64,000 bases of DNA, taken from assembly GCA_003569145.1 (NCBI GenBank), contig BGOH01000001.1, positions 124,001 to 188,000 of the forward strand, read 5' to 3'. The stretch is from Clavibacter sp. Its GTDB lineage: Bacteria > Actinomycetota > Actinomycetes > Nanopelagicales > Nanopelagicaceae. Below are positions 8,073-17,603 of the stretch, piece by piece. The position numbers and the translations under genes are program-made. How positions within the stretch are numbered: the first letter of the stretch is position 1; each line of letters starts with the position of its first letter. The notes beneath the pieces are model-generated. The model searched no databases and was not told the origin of the DNA. It worked only from the letters and a program-made list of their open reading frames with translations.

Positions 8073-8642
8073 ATGAATCAGCCTTCACTTACTGAAATCA
8101 TCACAAGCATTAAAAAGGGTAGAGCAATAGGCAATGTTGGACGAATAGTTGCAATAGATGGACCTGCTGGAGCTGGTAAAACAACTCTAGCCAATCGCCT
8201 TAAAGAGAACATCCAAGATTCAAGTGTTGAGATTGTTCATATGGATGATCTCTATGATGGTTGGCAAAATTCGCTAACTCCAGCACTAGGTAAAGTTTTA
8301 GATATAAGCATCTGCTCCCCAGTTTCTAAAGGAAAGAGTTTTCAATATCGAAAATATAATTGGATTGAATCAAAGTTTGGCCCGCTGCTGGACTTCACTT
8401 TTCCAGAGATATTGATTCTAGAAGGTGTGGGTTCGGGCCAGAGGGTTGTTAGAAAGTATCTAGATGAGCTGATTTGGATTGATATCTCTGCTCAGGTTGG
8501 CTTGCAAAGAGTCTTGCAAAGAGATGGTGAATCCATTGAAAAAGAGATGGAGATCTGGCAGATGAGAGAGAATTACCACTTTGTTGCAGACAACACTCGC
8601 GATAGCGCCACTATTCGCATTGATGGAGCAACTTTCATCTAA
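8073..8642 (+). CDS. Uridine kinase-like P-loop NTPase
   Basis: A 189-residue protein with a Walker A motif GPAGAGKTT at about residues 30-38, HMDDLYDGW at about 56-64 and an ILEGVGSG strand near 114. This layout is typical of the uridine kinase/phosphoribulokinase-like group in Actinobacteria. It probably phosphorylates a small hydroxylated substrate with ATP, but the substrate is not clear. It lies 7 bases after the transporter and 9 bases before the Ser/Thr kinase, so it may share their transcript. A link to vitamin metabolism is possible only by position. Confidence 0.65.
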   Translation: MNQPSLTEIITSIKKGRAIGNVGRIVAIDGPAGAGKTTLANRLKENIQDSSVEIVHMDDLYDGWQNSLTPALGKVLDISICSPVSKGKSFQYRKYNWIESKFGPLLDFTFPEILILEGVGSGQRVVRKYLDELIWIDISAQVGLQRVLQRDGESIEKEMEIWQMRENYHFVADNTRDSATIRIDGATFI

Positions 8643-8651
8643 AATTTCCAC

Positions 8652-10562
8652 GTGTCGGAGTTAATTGGAGAAATCATCGATGGGCGCTATCAGCTAACCC
8701 GCGTTGTTGGCTCTGGCGGAATGGCAACAATTTATGCCGCGATAGATTTAAGACTAGATCGCCAAGTTGCAGTAAAAATAATGCATTCTCATCTTGCCCA
8801 AGATGAGCAATTTGTCTCTCGATTTATAAGAGAGGCCAAAGCTGCTGCATCACTTTCTCATCCCAATATCGTTGCAGTATTGGATCAAGGGTGGAATCAA
8901 GGTGGATCTCCTTGCGTCTTTATTGTCATGGAGTTAATTGAAGGTGCAACGCTAAGAGATTACCTAATCGAGCAGGGCTCACTTTCTCCTGAGCGTGCCT
9001 TATCCATCATTACACCAGTTGCAAGCGCTCTTGCTGCTGCACATAAGTTAGGAATTGTTCATAGAGATATAAAACCTGAAAACATCTTAGTCTCAAAAGA
9101 AGGTCGCATAAAGATTGCTGACTTTGGTTTAGCTCGAGGCGCACTTCTTGGAAACACTATGACTGCAGAATCCAGTGTGATTCTAGGAAGTGTTTCATAC
9201 CTCTCCCCCGAGCAGGTTCAAAGAGGAGTTGCAGATGCTAGAAGTGATATCTACTCACTTGGAATTGTTCTCTTTGAAATTCTCACTGGCCAGAAGCCCT
9301 ATCAAGGAGAGGATCCAGTTCAGGTTGCAATCAAGCATGTAAACGAACGAGTACCTGCTCCTTCAACACTAAAACCCGGACTCTCAGTAGAAATTGATCA
9401 ACTAGTCCTATCCGCTACTGACATAGATCCTGATAAACGTCCAAGGGATGCAGTAGTAATGCTTGAGAAACTGCGCGAACTCTCTGAAAAGTTAGATCCG
9501 CGCAAAAGGCAATTAAGTCTTGAGCTTGACCTGCCACCACTTGCTATAAAGGAAGTAGGAAAAAGAGATGGCGCAAAGCGCCTTCGTAGAGATAAAGATC
9601 GTGAAGTGGAAATTCCCAAAAACCAGGAGGCTGCCGTGAAAAAAGAGAAGAGTTCTTCGATTGCTAAGAAGGCGCTCTCTAAACGAGTTAAACGAAATCG
9701 ACAGATAGCAGCACTAATCGCAATCGCTCTTGGAATTGGCATTTGGTATGTAATCGTAGGTCCTGGTTCAAAGGTAATTGTTCCATCTCTTGCAGGCCTT
9801 ACTGTTAAGGAAGCAACTAGTGAGCTGGCAGACCTTGGCCTTGATCTAAAGGTAGAGCGAGAAGAATTTAGTGAAGATATCCCAGAAAATAGAGTCATTA
9901 AATCAAGTCCAGCTGGCGGCGGGCGCATTTCACCAGATGGAACAGTTGAGGTGACAATTTCAAAGGGTAAGGAGCGTTACATAGTTCCAACTCTTCAAGG
10001 ACTCAAAATTGAAATTGCTGAAGGACTAATCAGTGATAATAACTTAATCGTCGGTGAGATTATTGAAGAATTTTCAAGTGAATTTCCCAAAGGCTTTATT
10101 ATGCGAAGTAGCCCTGCAGCAGGCGAACGTATAAAGCGTGATAGCCAAGTAACTCTCTATCTCTCAAAAGGAGTCGAGCAAGTTGGAGTTTCCAGCTATC
10201 AAGGAAAGAGCGGCGAACAAGCTCTTAATGAATTAACTGAAGCTGGCTTTGATGTTGAAACTAAGTATGTCTTTAGTGAAGATCTGCCAATTGGAGCAGT
10301 TGTTAGTCAGATTCCAAGCGGTGGAGATATCGATAAAGGAAGCGTAGTAACTTTAACTGTATCCAAGGGATCTCAATTTGTTTTTATCCCCAATGTCTTC
10401 TCCCTAAGCGAAGCAAAAGCAATAGATACCCTTAAAGATCTTGACTTAAAGGTAGTTGTCAAGAAAGTCGGCAATAAAAAGACGAAAGTTGTCACCAATA
10501 TCTCACCAAAAGTGGGAGATAAAGTAAAACGTGGCTCAACGGTCACAATCACTGTAGGGTGA
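8652..10562 (+). CDS. Transmembrane Ser/Thr protein kinase with four PASTA domains
   Basis: A 636-residue PknB-type kinase starting at GTG 8652. The kinase domain spans about 13-275, with GSGGMATIY, the ATP-binding Lys near 42 (VAVKIM), HRDIKPEN at about 137 and DFGLARG. A basic linker leads to one transmembrane helix around 351-370. Four extracellular PASTA repeats follow to the C-terminus, each ending in a valine-rich TVxxSKG-like strand. PASTA domains bind peptidoglycan fragments, so the protein probably couples wall state to growth or division. It is not in a pbpA/rodA cluster. It is followed by nfo four bases after its stop. Confidence 0.93.
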   Translation: MSELIGEIIDGRYQLTRVVGSGGMATIYAAIDLRLDRQVAVKIMHSHLAQDEQFVSRFIREAKAAASLSHPNIVAVLDQGWNQGGSPCVFIVMELIEGATLRDYLIEQGSLSPERALSIITPVASALAAAHKLGIVHRDIKPENILVSKEGRIKIADFGLARGALLGNTMTAESSVILGSVSYLSPEQVQRGVADARSDIYSLGIVLFEILTGQKPYQGEDPVQVAIKHVNERVPAPSTLKPGLSVEIDQLVLSATDIDPDKRPRDAVVMLEKLRELSEKLDPRKRQLSLELDLPPLAIKEVGKRDGAKRLRRDKDREVEIPKNQEAAVKKEKSSSIAKKALSKRVKRNRQIAALIAIALGIGIWYVIVGPGSKVIVPSLAGLTVKEATSELADLGLDLKVEREEFSEDIPENRVIKSSPAGGGRISPDGTVEVTISKGKERYIVPTLQGLKIEIAEGLISDNNLIVGEIIEEFSSEFPKGFIMRSSPAAGERIKRDSQVTLYLSKGVEQVGVSSYQGKSGEQALNELTEAGFDVETKYVFSEDLPIGAVVSQIPSGGDIDKGSVVTLTVSKGSQFVFIPNVFSLSEAKAIDTLKDLDLKVVVKKVGNKKTKVVTNISPKVGDKVKRGSTVTITVG

Positions 10563-10566
10563 TTTA

Positions 10567-11430
10567 GTGCCGAAAGCAGCAAAACCAAGAATTGGTGCTC
10601 ATGTGCCAACTTCTGGTGGAATGGCAAAGCGAGCTATTGAATATGCCAAAACAATAAAGGCAGAGGCAATTCAGGTATTTGCATCAAACCCCAGAGGTTG
10701 GGCCATGCCTGAGACAAATAGTGATGCTGATCAAGCATTCATTGAGAAGGCAAGTGAACTAGATATTGAAACTTATATTCACGCGCCATTTCTAATTAAT
10801 TTAGGATCTCCGACCGAAGGCACCTATAAGAACTCTCTTGCATCCACAAAATACTCCCTCAAGCGAGGACGGGAGATAAAGGCTAGAGGTGTAGTAATTC
10901 ACACAGGTTCTGCTGTTGATGAGGGAAATATCAAGAAGGCATGGAAGCAGATTCATGAAGGCATGATGCCAATACTTAGCGAGCTAGATGATCAAGATCC
11001 TTGGCTTCTGCTTGAACCAACCGCTGGTCAAGGTCAATCTCTAGTTAAACGATTAGAGGATTTAAATAATTATTTCGAAGCCCTTGAGTGGCATCCTAAA
11101 GTGGGAGTTTGTCTAGATACCTGCCATGTCTTTGCAGCAGGACATGACATAAAGAGCAAAGGTGGGATGAGCGCAACTATTGATTTGTTGGTGGAGGTTG
11201 CAGGCTCTGAGCGAATTCAACTAATTCATGCCAATGACTCTATGGATGTGCTTGGCTCACTTAAAGATCGACATCAAAATCTTGGAGATGGGGAGATAGG
11301 AACGAAGCCATTTGCAGAACTTCTGGCTCACCCAGCTATTGTTAATGCTCCACTGATTCTAGAGACCCCTGGTGAAGAACCCGAGCATGGAAGAGAAGTA
11401 GCGATGCTAATGAAGATGAGAGATAAATAA
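10567..11430 (+). CDS. nfo: Deoxyribonuclease IV (AP endonuclease)
   Basis: A 287-residue TIM-barrel AP endonuclease of the Nfo family for base-excision repair. Family features are RIGAHVPTSGG near residue 8, the metal-binding YIHAPFLINLGSP near 75, VVIHTGS near 114, LLEPTAGQG near 153, CLDTCHVFAAGHD near 182, LIHANDS and the C-terminal ILETPGEE. The start is GTG at 10567. Its stop shares one base with the start of the next gene (TAATG), which suggests an operon. Confidence 0.94.
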   Translation: MPKAAKPRIGAHVPTSGGMAKRAIEYAKTIKAEAIQVFASNPRGWAMPETNSDADQAFIEKASELDIETYIHAPFLINLGSPTEGTYKNSLASTKYSLKRGREIKARGVVIHTGSAVDEGNIKKAWKQIHEGMMPILSELDDQDPWLLLEPTAGQGQSLVKRLEDLNNYFEALEWHPKVGVCLDTCHVFAAGHDIKSKGGMSATIDLLVEVAGSERIQLIHANDSMDVLGSLKDRHQNLGDGEIGTKPFAELLAHPAIVNAPLILETPGEEPEHGREVAMLMKMRDK

Positions 11431-12290
11431 TGCAACTTAAATTGGCTCCCTGGGCTCTTCTTGCAGTAGCTGCAATGTGGGGTATTTCCTTTGTATGGAT
11501 GAAGGACATTTTGGATCAGCAGGATGTCTATAGCTTCCTGACTTCGAGATTTATCTTTGCAGCTCTGGCAATGATAATTATCAAGCCTAAAGTATTAAAA
11601 CTCTTTACTAAAGAGCTAGTTAGTAAAGGTTTTATAATTGGATTGGCCCTGGGCTCTGGTTACATTTTTCAGACTCTAGGTCTTGATCGCACCACTCCTG
11701 CTATCACTGGATTTATCACTGGCCTTTATGTAGTAATCACTCCTTTGATTGCAGCATTATTACTAAAAGAGCGAGTTACCCTGACAATGTGGGGCTTCAT
11801 TCTTTTGGCGGTAGTTGGTCTTGCAGTTCTCTCTGTTCAAGGGTGGAGCGTAGGTTTTGGAGAGTTTCTAGTATTCATCTCGGCAATTTTATTTGCAGTT
11901 CATATCATCATGCTTGGTGCCTGGAGCAAGAACTTTGATGCCTACGCGCTAACGGTCATGCAGTTAATTGGCTGCGCCTTTCTATCGGCAATACCTGCTG
12001 GAATAAATGGATTCAACCCTCCCCCTGATACTCAAGTTTGGGCAGTCGTTATCTTCACAGCTGTATTTGCCACAGCGATTGCCTTTGTAATTCAAACTTG
12101 GTCTCAAGCTCGCATTTCAACTACTAAGGTTGCAGTGATACTAACCATGGAAGTGGTTTTTGCAGCTCTATTTTCTTTCGCTTATGGAATGGAGCCCTTT
12201 ACTCTACGTTTAGCAATCGGTGGCACCTTGGTGCTAATTGCCATGCTTGCCATAGTTCAGCCTCGCTTTTCATCGCCTAGGGCTAGCTGA
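11430..12290 (+). CDS. EamA/DMT-superfamily permease
   Basis: A 286-residue membrane protein with about ten helices in two EamA repeats. Typical features are AMWGISFVWMKD near residue 15, a first-half end with GLYVVITPLIAALLLKERVT, and a second half with TKVAVILTMEVVFAALFSF. The family exports amino acids or other small metabolites. Its substrate is unknown. It overlaps nfo by one base and is followed 12 bases later by threonine aldolase. This could hint at amino-acid export but is not proof. Confidence 0.85.
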   Translation: MQLKLAPWALLAVAAMWGISFVWMKDILDQQDVYSFLTSRFIFAALAMIIIKPKVLKLFTKELVSKGFIIGLALGSGYIFQTLGLDRTTPAITGFITGLYVVITPLIAALLLKERVTLTMWGFILLAVVGLAVLSVQGWSVGFGEFLVFISAILFAVHIIMLGAWSKNFDAYALTVMQLIGCAFLSAIPAGINGFNPPPDTQVWAVVIFTAVFATAIAFVIQTWSQARISTTKVAVILTMEVVFAALFSFAYGMEPFTLRLAIGGTLVLIAMLAIVQPRFSSPRAS

Positions 12291-12302
12291 AAGACTTAGC
12301 TC

Positions 12303-13367
12303 ATGGCAGATAGCACAGAATTCATAGATTTAAGATCTGACACTGTAACTAAACCTTCATTACAGATGCGCTCTGCAATGGCAAGTGCTGAAGTTGGCGA
12401 TGATGTCTACTCCGATGATCCAACAGTCAATTCACTTGAAGAAAGAGTTGCAGATCTATTTGGCAAAGAAGCTGCGTTATTTACCCCAAGTGGATCTCTT
12501 GCAAATCAGTTAGCTATTCGATCCCTAGTATCTCCAGGGCAGGAGTTAATCTGTGAAACAAACTCTCACATTGCTAGAGCTGAACTAGGAGCGGCAGCGA
12601 CCTTTAGCGGAATTACAACAAGGACCTGGCTTGCCGATCGTGGGCTATTAAATGCAGCTCAAGTTCTAGATTTAGCAAAACCTGACTCTGGCCCCTATCT
12701 AGTTTCAACTACAGCTATTGCAATTGAAAATACTCATAACTTTGGTGGTGGAAGTATTCAACCAATTGAGGAGATTGCCCTTCTAAGCAGGAGAGCAAAA
12801 GAGTTGGGGCTCTTTCTCCACCTTGATGGAGCAAGAATCTGGAACGCTCACGTTGCATCCGGAGTTTCTCTACTTGAGTATGGAAAGCACTTTGAAACCA
12901 TTAGCGTCTGTCTTTCAAAGGGGCTAGGAGCTCCCGTTGGATCTTTAATGATCTCAAGTAAAGAGCGCATCTCATCTTCTAGAGTTTGGCGTAAACGATA
13001 TGGCGCTGGAATGCGACAGATAGGAATTCTGGCAGCTGCTGGTCATTACGCACTAGATCACAACATCTCTCGATTAGTCGATGATCATAGAAAGGCTAAG
13101 CAGCTAGCTATAGCCTGCGCAAGCGTTGCACCTTCGACTATCAATCCAGATTTTGTAGAGACAAATATTGTTGGACTGGACCTCTCCGGAGCAAATGTAT
13201 CTGCACTTGAATTTGCCTCGGATGCAAAACAAAAAGGACTGTTGGTAAGCGCGCTAGGAAAGAGCTACCTTAGATTAGTAACGCATATGGATATTGATGA
13301 TGAGGCAAATGAGAGAGCTTGCGCTATTTTGCAGGAGCTTTTAAAGCGCGCCTTCATGGCTAAGTAG
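12303..13367 (+). CDS. ltaE: Low-specificity L-threonine aldolase
   Basis: A 354-residue fold-type I PLP enzyme that cleaves threonine or allo-threonine to glycine and acetaldehyde. It shows the family opening IDLRSDTVTKPS, the block ALFTPSGSLANQLAI, the HLDGARIWNA aspartate region, and the PLP lysine in SVCLSKGLGAPVGS at about residue 205. Length is normal. The last 27 bases overlap the convergent methyltransferase gene. Confidence 0.92.
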   Translation: MADSTEFIDLRSDTVTKPSLQMRSAMASAEVGDDVYSDDPTVNSLEERVADLFGKEAALFTPSGSLANQLAIRSLVSPGQELICETNSHIARAELGAAATFSGITTRTWLADRGLLNAAQVLDLAKPDSGPYLVSTTAIAIENTHNFGGGSIQPIEEIALLSRRAKELGLFLHLDGARIWNAHVASGVSLLEYGKHFETISVCLSKGLGAPVGSLMISSKERISSSRVWRKRYGAGMRQIGILAAAGHYALDHNISRLVDDHRKAKQLAIACASVAPSTINPDFVETNIVGLDLSGANVSALEFASDAKQKGLLVSALGKSYLRLVTHMDIDDEANERACAILQELLKRAFMAK

Positions 13368-13838
13368 CCACTGTTTATATTTCAACCCATAAGCATAATT
13401 TCCTAGCGCCCCACCTGTTTTAACAATTCGATGACAAGGGACAACCAGGGCAATCAGATTTCGGGCGCAAGCACTTCCGGCCGCTCGCACCGCATCTTCT
13501 GAACCTGCTCGTTTTGCTAAATCGGCATAGGTCAGAGTTCTTCCTGGAGCTATTTTTCTCATCACCCGCCATGCTGATTGTGAAAACTTCTCACCCTCTT
13601 GATCAACCTTAATCCCATCAAGGGCTCTCAAGTCTCCATCAAAGTAATCAGAAACCAAATCTGAAATTATTGGAATCTGACTTACTTTCTTACTCTCTAA
13701 CTGCCTATCTTGCTTGGAGATCGAGGATAGAAGTTCATCCTGTGATGTAAAGCCCGCAGCAATAAGGATATGTTCGCGCGATATTAAAGAGAGAGCGCCT
13801 ACTGGGGTTTTAAGAGTGGTACGAAGCAACACGGGCAA
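13341..13838 (-). CDS. ogt: Methylated-DNA--protein-cysteine methyltransferase
   Basis: A 165-residue suicide DNA-repair protein that takes alkyl groups from O6-alkylguanine. The active-site PCHR motif has its acceptor Cys at residue 135 (VVPCHRIVKTGGALGNYAYG). The helix-turn-helix with TYADLAKRAGSEDAVRAAGSA precedes it. Length fits Ogt. It runs opposite to threonine aldolase, with a 27-base overlap of the 3' ends. Confidence 0.95.
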   Translation of the reverse strand: MPVLLRTTLKTPVGALSLISREHILIAAGFTSQDELLSSISKQDRQLESKKVSQIPIISDLVSDYFDGDLRALDGIKVDQEGEKFSQSAWRVMRKIAPGRTLTYADLAKRAGSEDAVRAAGSACARNLIALVVPCHRIVKTGGALGNYAYGLKYKQWLLSHEGAL

Positions 13839-13869
13839 ACCCTACTGTCCTAATCTACGTTTGGAAATA

Positions 13870-15210
13870 CTATGAACGATCGCGAAGCATCTCGGCAACA
13901 AGGAATGCAAGCTCTAAAGATTGTGTGTGGTTAAGCCTTGGGTCACAAGCGCTCTCATATCGAGTAGCAAGATCTTCATGCGAGATTTCCTCGCCTCCAC
14001 CAACACATTCAGTTACATCATCGCCAGTTAATTCAATGTGAATTCCCCCAGGATGAGTTCCAAGCTTTTGATGAACTTCAAAGAAGCCCTTCACTTCATC
14101 TAGAACATCATCGAATTTACGGGTTTTATACCCGCTTGGAGCTTCATAAGTATTGCCATGCATTGGATCGCAGACCCAAAGTACTTTTGCGCCCGATTTA
14201 TTTACCGCTTCAATTATTCCTGGAAGGACGCTACGCACATTTTGCGCGCCCATTCTGGTGATAAATGTTAAGCGACCTGGCTCATTATCTGGATTAAGCG
14301 CTTGGATAATTTCTAGTGCGCTCGCAGCAGTTGTCTTTGGCCCTAGTTTGACTCCAATTGGATTTTTAATCTTCTTGGCAAAATCAATATGTGCTCCATC
14401 TAATTGACGAGTGCGCTCGCCTATCCAAACAAAGTGAGCTGAGACATCGTAGGCATTACCAGTTCTTGAATCGATCCTCGTTAGGGCCTTCTCATACTCA
14501 AGTATTAAAGCCTCATGACTTGAGTAAAAATCAACAGTCTTAAACTCCTCAGGATTAATCCCTGCAGATCTCATGAATTCAAGAGCTCTTCCAATTTCAT
14601 TGGCCATAGCTTCATAGCGCACACCAATACGAGAGTCCTTAACAAAACCTTTGTTCCACTCGTGAACCAAACGCAGATCTGCAAAGCCGCCTTGAGTAAA
14701 GGCACGCACTAGATTTAATGTTGAGGCAGAGGTCTGATAAACCTTAACTAGTCGAGCCGGATTTGGGCGCCGGGCTTCTTGGGTGAACTCCAAATCATTA
14801 ACAGCATCCCCGCGATATGCAGGAAGAGAAACCTCGCCTCGAGTCTCTAGATCATTACTTCTAGGCTTTGCAAACTGGCCTGCCATTCGACCAACTTTTA
14901 TTACCGGAAGGCTTGCGCCATATTGGAGAACTGCTGCCATCTGAAGAATAGTTTTGATCCGGTTTCTAATTGAGTCTGCGGTTGCCCCAAGAAAAGTCTC
15001 TGCGCAGTCTCCACCTTGTAACATAAAAGCCTTGCCATCTGCGGCTAGGGCTATCTTCTCTTTTAAGTTATCGCATTCACCAGCAAAAACTAGAGGCGGT
15101 AGCGATTTTAATTCCTTTACTGCCAACTCTAATTCAGCGCGATCTGGCCAATTAGGCTGTTGCGCTGCCTTAAGGGCGGGATCAAAGAGAGAATCAATTG
15201 ACATGGTCAA
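13870..15210 (-). CDS. aroG: Class II 3-deoxy-7-phosphoheptulonate synthase
   Basis: A 446-residue plant-type (class II) DAHP synthase, the first step of the shikimate pathway, joining phosphoenolpyruvate and erythrose 4-phosphate. Features include FMLQGGDCAETF near residue 82, GQFAKPRS, the strongly conserved HFVWIGERTRQLDGAH near 253-268, GVKLGPKTT, VLWVCDPMHGNT and GGIHIELTGDDVTECVGGG. ATG 15204 (MSIDS) is an alternative start two codons in. It follows pfkA on the same strand with a 35-base gap. Confidence 0.96.
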   Translation of the reverse strand: MTMSIDSLFDPALKAAQQPNWPDRAELELAVKELKSLPPLVFAGECDNLKEKIALAADGKAFMLQGGDCAETFLGATADSIRNRIKTILQMAAVLQYGASLPVIKVGRMAGQFAKPRSNDLETRGEVSLPAYRGDAVNDLEFTQEARRPNPARLVKVYQTSASTLNLVRAFTQGGFADLRLVHEWNKGFVKDSRIGVRYEAMANEIGRALEFMRSAGINPEEFKTVDFYSSHEALILEYEKALTRIDSRTGNAYDVSAHFVWIGERTRQLDGAHIDFAKKIKNPIGVKLGPKTTAASALEIIQALNPDNEPGRLTFITRMGAQNVRSVLPGIIEAVNKSGAKVLWVCDPMHGNTYEAPSGYKTRKFDDVLDEVKGFFEVHQKLGTHPGGIHIELTGDDVTECVGGGEEISHEDLATRYESACDPRLNHTQSLELAFLVAEMLRDRS

Positions 15211-15245
15211 AGGGTAGGCAACTTAGGGCAATCGGCGTCGGCCAA

Positions 15246-16271
15246 TTATCCGAAGAAAACTTCTGCCTCTGCTAGTAGGGCTGGATCTACCGTCTTTAAC
15301 TTCTCAGTAGCTGAGGCCAGTGGAACTCGCTTAATTGCCGTTCCATGAAGCGCCACCATTTTGCCCCAATCTCCTTCATGAGCAGCAGTTATGGCATGAA
15401 GGCCAAAGCGCGTTGCCAGAACTCGATCAAAAGCCGTTGGCGTTCCCCCACGTTGAATATGGCCAAGAATTGAGGTGCGCGCCTCTGCTCCGGTGCGCTT
15501 TTCAATCTCATTAGCTAGCCACTCACCAATTCCTGAAAGTTTGACATGGCCAAAAGCATCTTTGGTGGAATCTTTAGTAATTAAATCGCCATCCTTAGGA
15601 AGAGCTCCCTCTGCCACTACCAAAATAGGAGCATAAGATTGTTCAAATCTAGATTTCACATATGAGCAAACTTTGTCGATATCAAAGGGAACTTCAGGAA
15701 TGAGAATGCATGAAGCCCCGCCGGCAAGTCCGGAATGCAGAGCAATCCAGCCCGCATGTCTTCCCATAACTTCCACAATAAGTGCGCGGTGATGTGACTC
15801 TGCAGTGGTGTGAAGACGATCAATTGCTTCAACTGCGATATTTACAGCAGTATCAAAACCAAATGTGTAATCAGTATTGTTCAAATCATTATCGATGGTC
15901 TTAGGTACTCCAATAACTTTTACACCTAAGGCATCTAATTTTGTAGCGACCCCTAAAGTATCTTCTCCGCCAATTGCAATTAGAGCATCGACATTCATCT
16001 TGGCAAGATTTTCTTTTATGCGCTCTACACCGTTTTCAATCTTAAATGGATTAGTGCGAGATGATCCAAGAATTGTTCCACCTCGTGGCAGAATTCCTCG
16101 AGTTGCCGCAATATTTAGCGGCATCGTAAGCCCCTCTAGCGGACCTTTCCAACCATCGCGAAAACCGATGAACTCATAGCCATATTCTTTCTCGCCTTTA
16201 CGTACAACCGCTCTAATGACTGCATTAAGTCCGGGACAATCTCCGCCACCTGTAAGGACTCCGAAACGCAT
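15246..16271 (-). CDS. 6-phosphofructokinase, probably PPi-dependent
   Basis: A 341-residue group III PFK that phosphorylates fructose 6-phosphate in glycolysis. The family blocks LTGGGDCPGLN, GGTILGSSRTNP, PKTIDNDL, EAIDRLHTTAES and MGRHAGWIA are intact. The phosphoryl-donor residues are Asp104 (in GGEDT) and Lys124 (in PKTIDND). E. coli ATP-PFK has Gly at both. Asp104 plus Lys124 is the known signature of PPi-using enzymes, which would also make the step reversible. ATP use cannot be excluded because close actinobacterial relatives vary. Confidence 0.85.
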   Translation of the reverse strand: MRFGVLTGGGDCPGLNAVIRAVVRKGEKEYGYEFIGFRDGWKGPLEGLTMPLNIAATRGILPRGGTILGSSRTNPFKIENGVERIKENLAKMNVDALIAIGGEDTLGVATKLDALGVKVIGVPKTIDNDLNNTDYTFGFDTAVNIAVEAIDRLHTTAESHHRALIVEVMGRHAGWIALHSGLAGGASCILIPEVPFDIDKVCSYVKSRFEQSYAPILVVAEGALPKDGDLITKDSTKDAFGHVKLSGIGEWLANEIEKRTGAEARTSILGHIQRGGTPTAFDRVLATRFGLHAITAAHEGDWGKMVALHGTAIKRVPLASATEKLKTVDPALLAEAEVFFG

Positions 16272-16301
16272 ATGAATAACTCCGATTAGATAATTGGATT
16301 T

Positions 16302-16329
16302 GAATCAGCTCTGACTCAGGAGCAGATTC
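16302..16329. other. Imperfect inverted repeat between glgC and pfk
   Basis: The arms GAATCAGCTC and GAGCAGATTC pair at nine of ten positions around an 8-base loop TGACTCAG. The repeat sits in the 85-base spacer between the glgC stop and the phosphofructokinase start. No U-run follows on the transcribed strand, so a simple intrinsic terminator is unlikely. It could be an operator, an mRNA processing hairpin or chance. Confidence 0.4.
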
Positions 16330-16356
16330 TAGCGCATTGCAAAATTACCAATGAAA

Positions 16357-17580
16357 TTACCGCGTAACTACTACGCCTTTTCCAACTACAACTATTCCAC
16401 CAGGTGAAACTGTGAAGCGCTGGCGATCTCTCTCTAAATCAAATCCAATACTGGCCCCAGGTTCAACGATTACATTCTTATCCAAGATTGCGTTTTTAAC
16501 TCGGGCGCCATCCCCTATTCGCACCGCTGGCATAAGCACTGAGCTCTCAACGACAGAGTCACGGCCAGCATAAACATCATAGGAGGCAACGGTTCTACGC
16601 AATTCACCACCAGAGATAATTGATCCCGCGCCAACAACTGAATCAAAGGCAATTCCTCGCTCTGAAAATTTTGCTGGTGGCAGCGATGGCGGATTGGTGA
16701 GAATTGGCCACTGTCGGTTATAGAGATTAAAAATAGGTAGCGGCGAAACTAAATCCATATGTGCTTCAAAATAAGTATCAATACTTCCCACATCACGCCA
16801 ATAACCTTTATCGCGCTCAGTCTCACCTGGCACAACATTATTTGCAAAGTCATAAACCTTAGCAAGGCCCGCTCTTGTCATAGCCGGAATGATGTTTGCG
16901 CCTAAGTCATGACGAGAGTCAACATCTTCCGAGTCAAGAATCAGGGCCTCTTCCATGGCGTCGCGACGGAAGATGTAATTACCCATGGAAACCAAACATA
17001 AATCAGGATGACCTGGCATAGCTGGAGGATCTTTAGGCTTTTCATGAAATGCTTTTATAGTAACGCCATCGCTATCAAGTTCGATGACTCCAAATTCTGA
17101 TGCCTCTGATCGCTTTACTCGAATTGCGGCAACTGTTACCCCAGCTCCGCTTTCCAAGTGACTTAGATACATTGCATTTGAATCCATGCGATAAACGTGA
17201 TCTGCGCCAAAGACAATCACATGTTTTGGGTTCTCATCATGGATTAAATTGAAATTCTGCAAAATTGCATCAGCACTTCCGGTATACCAACGTGGACCAA
17301 GTCTCTGCTGCGCTGGAACAGGAGTGATGTAATTTCCAAGTAGTGTCGACATTCTCCACGTAGTAGTTATATGTCTATCAAGGGAATGAGATTTATACTG
17401 CGTAAGAACTGCGATCCTTAAAAATCCTGCATTGACAAGATTTGAGAGAACGAAATCAACTAATCGATAAGAGCCACCAAAAGGAACTGCCGGCTTTGCT
17501 CTATCTGCAGTTAATGGCATTAAACGCTTACCTTCGCCACCAGCGAGCACTATTCCTAAAGGGAGATCTAAGCGGGCCAT
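16357..17580 (-). CDS. glgC: Glucose-1-phosphate adenylyltransferase
   Basis: A 407-residue ADP-glucose pyrophosphorylase, the committed step of glycogen synthesis. The N-terminal nucleotide-binding loop [25 protein letters not shown] (from about residue 12) and later [10 protein letters not shown] and FHEKPKDP are characteristic. The C-terminal left-handed beta-helix region ends in VVVGKGVVV. The gene is divergent from glgM, with 23 bases between start codons. Confidence 0.95.
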   Translation of the reverse strand: MARLDLPLGIVLAGGEGKRLMPLTADRAKPAVPFGGSYRLVDFVLSNLVNAGFLRIAVLTQYKSHSLDRHITTTWRMSTLLGNYITPVPAQQRLGPRWYTGSADAILQNFNLIHDENPKHVIVFGADHVYRMDSNAMYLSHLESGAGVTVAAIRVKRSEASEFGVIELDSDGVTIKAFHEKPKDPPAMPGHPDLCLVSMGNYIFRRDAMEEALILDSEDVDSRHDLGANIIPAMTRAGLAKVYDFANNVVPGETERDKGYWRDVGSIDTYFEAHMDLVSPLPIFNLYNRQWPILTNPPSLPPAKFSERGIAFDSVVGAGSIISGGELRRTVASYDVYAGRDSVVESSVLMPAVRIGDGARVKNAILDKNVIVEPGASIGFDLERDRQRFTVSPGGIVVVGKGVVVTR

Positions 17581-17603
17581 ATGTCTAACGATACTCTTGG
17601 CAG

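Noticed and set aside
9398-9928. Open frame of 176 codons antisense to the PASTA kinase
   Set aside because: The kinase is complete in the other strand; the frame is Arg/Ser-rich shadow with no domain.
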